Shown here one piece after another: positions 48,394-50,762 of a stretch of 50,762 nucleotides of DNA; the stretch's first letter is position 1; every line of letters begins with the position of its first letter. The DNA is from Brevundimonas sp. (GTDB lineage: Bacteria; Pseudomonadota; Alphaproteobacteria; Caulobacterales; Caulobacteraceae), in assembly GCF_016463295.1 (NCBI RefSeq), contig NZ_JAEMRO010000011.1, forward strand, positions 1 through 50,762, written 5' to 3'. Made by a program: the position numbers and the translations under genes. The notes beneath the pieces are model-generated. The model was given only the letters and a program-made list of their open reading frames with translations. It ran no database searches and was not told where the DNA came from.

Positions 48394-50256
48394 TCAGACC
48401 TCCTCGTCGCCCTCATCCGGAATGACCGGCAGTTCGACCGGGGCCGCGATGGTCTTCACCTCGCCGATGACGGCGCCCGGAAAGGCGGCCATGACGGCGG
48501 TGACGAAGGGGTCGGCCTCGATCTCGGCGCGTTCCTGACTGCGCCTGCGGCGGTCGATCTCGATCATCGTCTCGCCGCCGCCCTGGCCGTTGGCGGCGAT
48601 CAGCCAGGTCCGGCCGGTCCAGTCCCTCAGGCGTGATGAGAGCTTGCGGGCCAGATCGACAGGGGCGCCCGGCGCGCTCTCATAGGTGATGGCTCCGGGC
48701 TTGAAGGCGACGGGCTTCACATAGCGCTGCACATCCATCTGCAGGCCGACCTCGCGCTTCTCGCCAATCAGGGCGACGACCTGTTCGAAGGTCTGCGGGT
48801 CAGGAAAGGCAGGGGCCGCGACAGGTCGCGCCGCCAGTTGCGCAGAGGCACCACCACCGCCGCCGCCGCCGCCTCTGGGTGCTTGTCCGCCCGGCATCGG
48901 CTCGCCGTCGCCCAGGGCCTTCAGCGCCTCTTCCGGTCCAGGCAGGTCGGCGGCATAGGCTAAACGGACGATGGCCATTTCGACGGCGTCGGCGGGGCTG
49001 GGCGCGCGCCGCACCTCGTCCAGCGCCTTCAGCAGCATCTGCCAGACGCGCGCCAGCGTGCCCGCCGACAGCACGGCCCCCAGCGCGGTCAGGGCCTGGG
49101 CCTGATCGTTGGGCAGGCGCGTCGCCTGTGGCCCCAGCATCTTGGCGACCGAGGCCGCGTGGCAGTGTTCCAGCAGGTCGTTGGTCACCTGGACGGGGTC
49201 CGCGCCATAGCCATAGAGGGTGCGGAACAACTCCAGCGCCTCGGGCGTGCGGCCAGCCATGATGGCCTCGAACAGGGCGATGGTCTGGGTCCGGTCGGCC
49301 AGGCCCAGCATGTCGCGCACGGTGGTGGTCTGGACCGTCTCGCCGCGCTCGCCCTGCACGAGGGCCTGATCCAGCAACGACAGGCCGTCGCGAACGGAGC
49401 CTTCGGCGGCGCGGGCGATCAGGGCCAGGGCGTCCTGCTCGATCCGCATGCCTTCGCGCTCTGCGATCCGGGCCAGATGTTCAACCAGGATTTCAGGCTC
49501 GACGCGGCGCAGGTCGAAGCGCTGGCAGCGGCTCAGGATCGTCACCGGAACCTTGCGGATCTCGGTGGTGGCGAAGATGAATTTGGCGTGGGGCGGCGGC
49601 TCTTCCAGCGTCTTCAGCAGGGCGTTGAACGCCTGGTTCGACAGCATGTGCACTTCGTCGAGGACGTAGACCTTGTAGCGGGCCTCGACCGGCGCGTAAC
49701 GGACGCTCTCCAGGATATCCCGGATGTCGTTGACGCCCGTGTGGCTGGCGGCGTCCATTTCCATGACGTCCATGTGCTGGCCCGCCATGATGGCCGCGTC
49801 GTGCCGTCCGTGCGCGGTGAGGGCCAGCGACGGCCGATCAATGACGTCGGTCTCGTTGTTCAGGGCGCGGGCCAGCAAACGGGCCGTTGTCGTCTTGCCG
49901 ACACCCCGCACGCCGGTCAGCATGAAGGCATGGGCGATCCGGCCGGTGGCAAAGGCGTTGGTCAGGGTCCGGACCATGGCCTCCTGGCCGATCAGGTCCT
50001 CGAACGTCCGCGGCCGGTATTTGCGGGCCAGGACGGTATAGGCCTCGCCGTCATCGACGTGGGCCGCCGGGCCATTGTCCTGCACGGGCTGCGCCACCGG
50101 CTCAGCCACCACGGGAATGGCGGCCGCCTCCGCCTCGCGCATGCCGGCCGGCTCGGGCGAGCCGAACATGTCGTGCGTATTGGGATCGCGCTCCTCGACG
50201 TCGGGCGCGTCTTCGTCCCATGGGGGACCATCCAGATTCGGGTCGGCGTCGCTCAT
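48394..50256 (-). CDS. dnaX: DNA polymerase III subunit tau (DnaX)
   Basis: A 620-aa clamp-loader ATPase. Walker A is GVRGVGKTTTARLL, Walker B KVYVLDEVHML, and sensor/SRC motif ILSRCQRFDL. The four zinc cysteines of E. coli DnaX are missing; the segment reads TAHGRHDAAIMAGQHMDVME instead, which I believe is usual in part of the alphaproteobacteria. A Gly-rich linker (about 475) leads to the tau C-terminal domain. The start at 50256 is chosen over one 15 codons upstream because of the MSDAD family-like N-terminus. Confidence 0.95.
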   Translation of the reverse strand: MSDADPNLDGPPWDEDAPDVEERDPNTHDMFGSPEPAGMREAEAAAIPVVAEPVAQPVQDNGPAAHVDDGEAYTVLARKYRPRTFEDLIGQEAMVRTLTNAFATGRIAHAFMLTGVRGVGKTTTARLLARALNNETDVIDRPSLALTAHGRHDAAIMAGQHMDVMEMDAASHTGVNDIRDILESVRYAPVEARYKVYVLDEVHMLSNQAFNALLKTLEEPPPHAKFIFATTEIRKVPVTILSRCQRFDLRRVEPEILVEHLARIAEREGMRIEQDALALIARAAEGSVRDGLSLLDQALVQGERGETVQTTTVRDMLGLADRTQTIALFEAIMAGRTPEALELFRTLYGYGADPVQVTNDLLEHCHAASVAKMLGPQATRLPNDQAQALTALGAVLSAGTLARVWQMLLKALDEVRRAPSPADAVEMAIVRLAYAADLPGPEEALKALGDGEPMPGGQAPRGGGGGGGGASAQLAARPVAAPAFPDPQTFEQVVALIGEKREVGLQMDVQRYVKPVAFKPGAITYESAPGAPVDLARKLSSRLRDWTGRTWLIAANGQGGGETMIEIDRRRRSQERAEIEADPFVTAVMAAFPGAVIGEVKTIAAPVELPVIPDEGDEEV

Positions 50257-50317
50257 GGCGACAGTCTTATCGTGGTCGAGGGGACCTGCGCACCCCCTCA
50301 CCGCATCGCCGGCGAAA

Positions 50318-50719
50318 TCAGTCCGTCATGTCGCGGATCTGGCCACCGTTGTCCTTGATCTTCTGGATGACCTGCTTGTGCAGCCAGACATTCATCGTGG
50401 CCGTGTCGGAAGTGTCGCCGGTATAGCCCAGCTCGCCCGCCAGTTCCTTGCGCTCGGCCAGGGAGCTGTCCATGCCGGTCAGCTTCATCAGATCGACGAT
50501 GGAGATGCGCCAGTTCAGCTTCTGGTCCCGCTGCTCGTTCATGAAGTCCAGGATGCCGTCGACATCGACGGGTTGAGGCTGCGGGGCCGTGGCAGCGGCG
50601 TTGGAGACAGGTGCTGCGGCGGCGGCCGGCGCGGGAGCTGTAGGTGCAGGCGCTGCGGGTGCCTGTGCCTCGGGCTTGCGCTTGAAGATGCTGCCCATGA
50701 TCTTGCCGAGAATGCTCAT
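50318..50719 (-). CDS. DUF3597 family protein
   Basis: A 133-aa protein starting MSILGKIMGSIF, with an Ala/Pro-rich linker (about 18-48) and the DUF3597 domain (ILDFMNEQRDQKLNWRISIV, then LMKLTGMDSSLAERKELAGE). The fold resembles LysM-adjacent small domains; role unknown. Confidence 0.85.
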   Translation of the reverse strand: MSILGKIMGSIFKRKPEAQAPAAPAPTAPAPAAAAAPVSNAAATAPQPQPVDVDGILDFMNEQRDQKLNWRISIVDLMKLTGMDSSLAERKELAGELGYTGDTSDTATMNVWLHKQVIQKIKDNGGQIRDMTD

Positions 50720-50762
50720 CTGATCGCTCCCTTGAGGTGAAGCTGGAGAAGCGGCTGAGCCG

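Noticed and set aside
48394..50256. Programmed frameshift in dnaX to make a short gamma subunit
   Set aside because: I saw no A-rich slippery heptamer near the Gly-rich linker, so only the long form is supported.

Overview
The window is a complete, apparently intact tailed-phage prophage of about 42.2 kb (8..42245) inserted in a tRNA-Gly(CCC) gene of a GC-rich bacterium, followed by about 8.5 kb of host chromosome. The host genes (rmuC, recR, ybaB, dnaX without the usual zinc cysteines, a DUF3597 protein) and the base composition fit an alphaproteobacterium, plausibly Caulobacteraceae (Brevundimonas-like). That placement is inference; no marker gene for taxonomy is present.

Layout. A 47-bp perfect direct repeat (8..54 and 42199..42245) runs from the anticodon arm to the CCA of the tRNA and marks attL and attR. 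Next to attL lies a leftward chain of eleven overlapping genes (6780 down to 87). It starts with small unknown proteins, includes a 681-aa ParB/KorB-like protein and a DUF5131 (Gp37/Gp68) protein, and ends with a tyrosine integrase. The lysogeny switch (6838..8219) has an S24-type repressor facing a Cro-like gene, with three operators of form TGACA-N3-TGTCA. The rightward early operon (7896..14888) encodes small proteins, an adenine methyltransferase, a primase, a helicase and an iteron-rich region that is a good origin candidate. It is interrupted by one antisense membrane-protein gene. After a terminator the late genes run rightward: lambda-like terminase (Nu1/GpA), gpW, portal, a fused protease-capsid, head completion, tail tube, a tail chaperone pair with a -1 slippery site, tape measure, tail tip, fibres, and lysis genes (M15 endolysin, holin-like protein, nested spanins). 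The particle should be a siphovirus. The right end carries accessory genes and a com-mom pair that recalls phage Mu and would make a modified adenine to evade restriction.

Most unusual signals. (1) A 13-bp palindrome, CGAACGSCGTTCG, occurs seven times exactly and twice with one identical mismatch, at intervals of about 3 to 6 kb across the prophage, mostly inside unrelated coding sequences, and was not found in the host flank. It resembles in layout the dispersed operators of KorB or Noc (both ParB relatives) or the stoperators of mycobacteriophages; the phage's own ParB-like protein, which has no ParA partner here, is the obvious candidate reader. (2) The mom start is preceded directly by a 9-bp hairpin that hides its ribosome binding site, the arrangement that Com relieves in Mu. 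(3) Inverted arrays of a GGAACG iteron flank an AT-rich stretch just after the helicase gene.

The host flank is all on the minus strand: a membrane protein, a TraB/GumN protein, a small XRE-regulator and membrane-protein operon, rmuC, a DUF4870-like protein, recR-ybaB, a frameshifted secreted-protein gene, dnaX and a DUF3597 protein.
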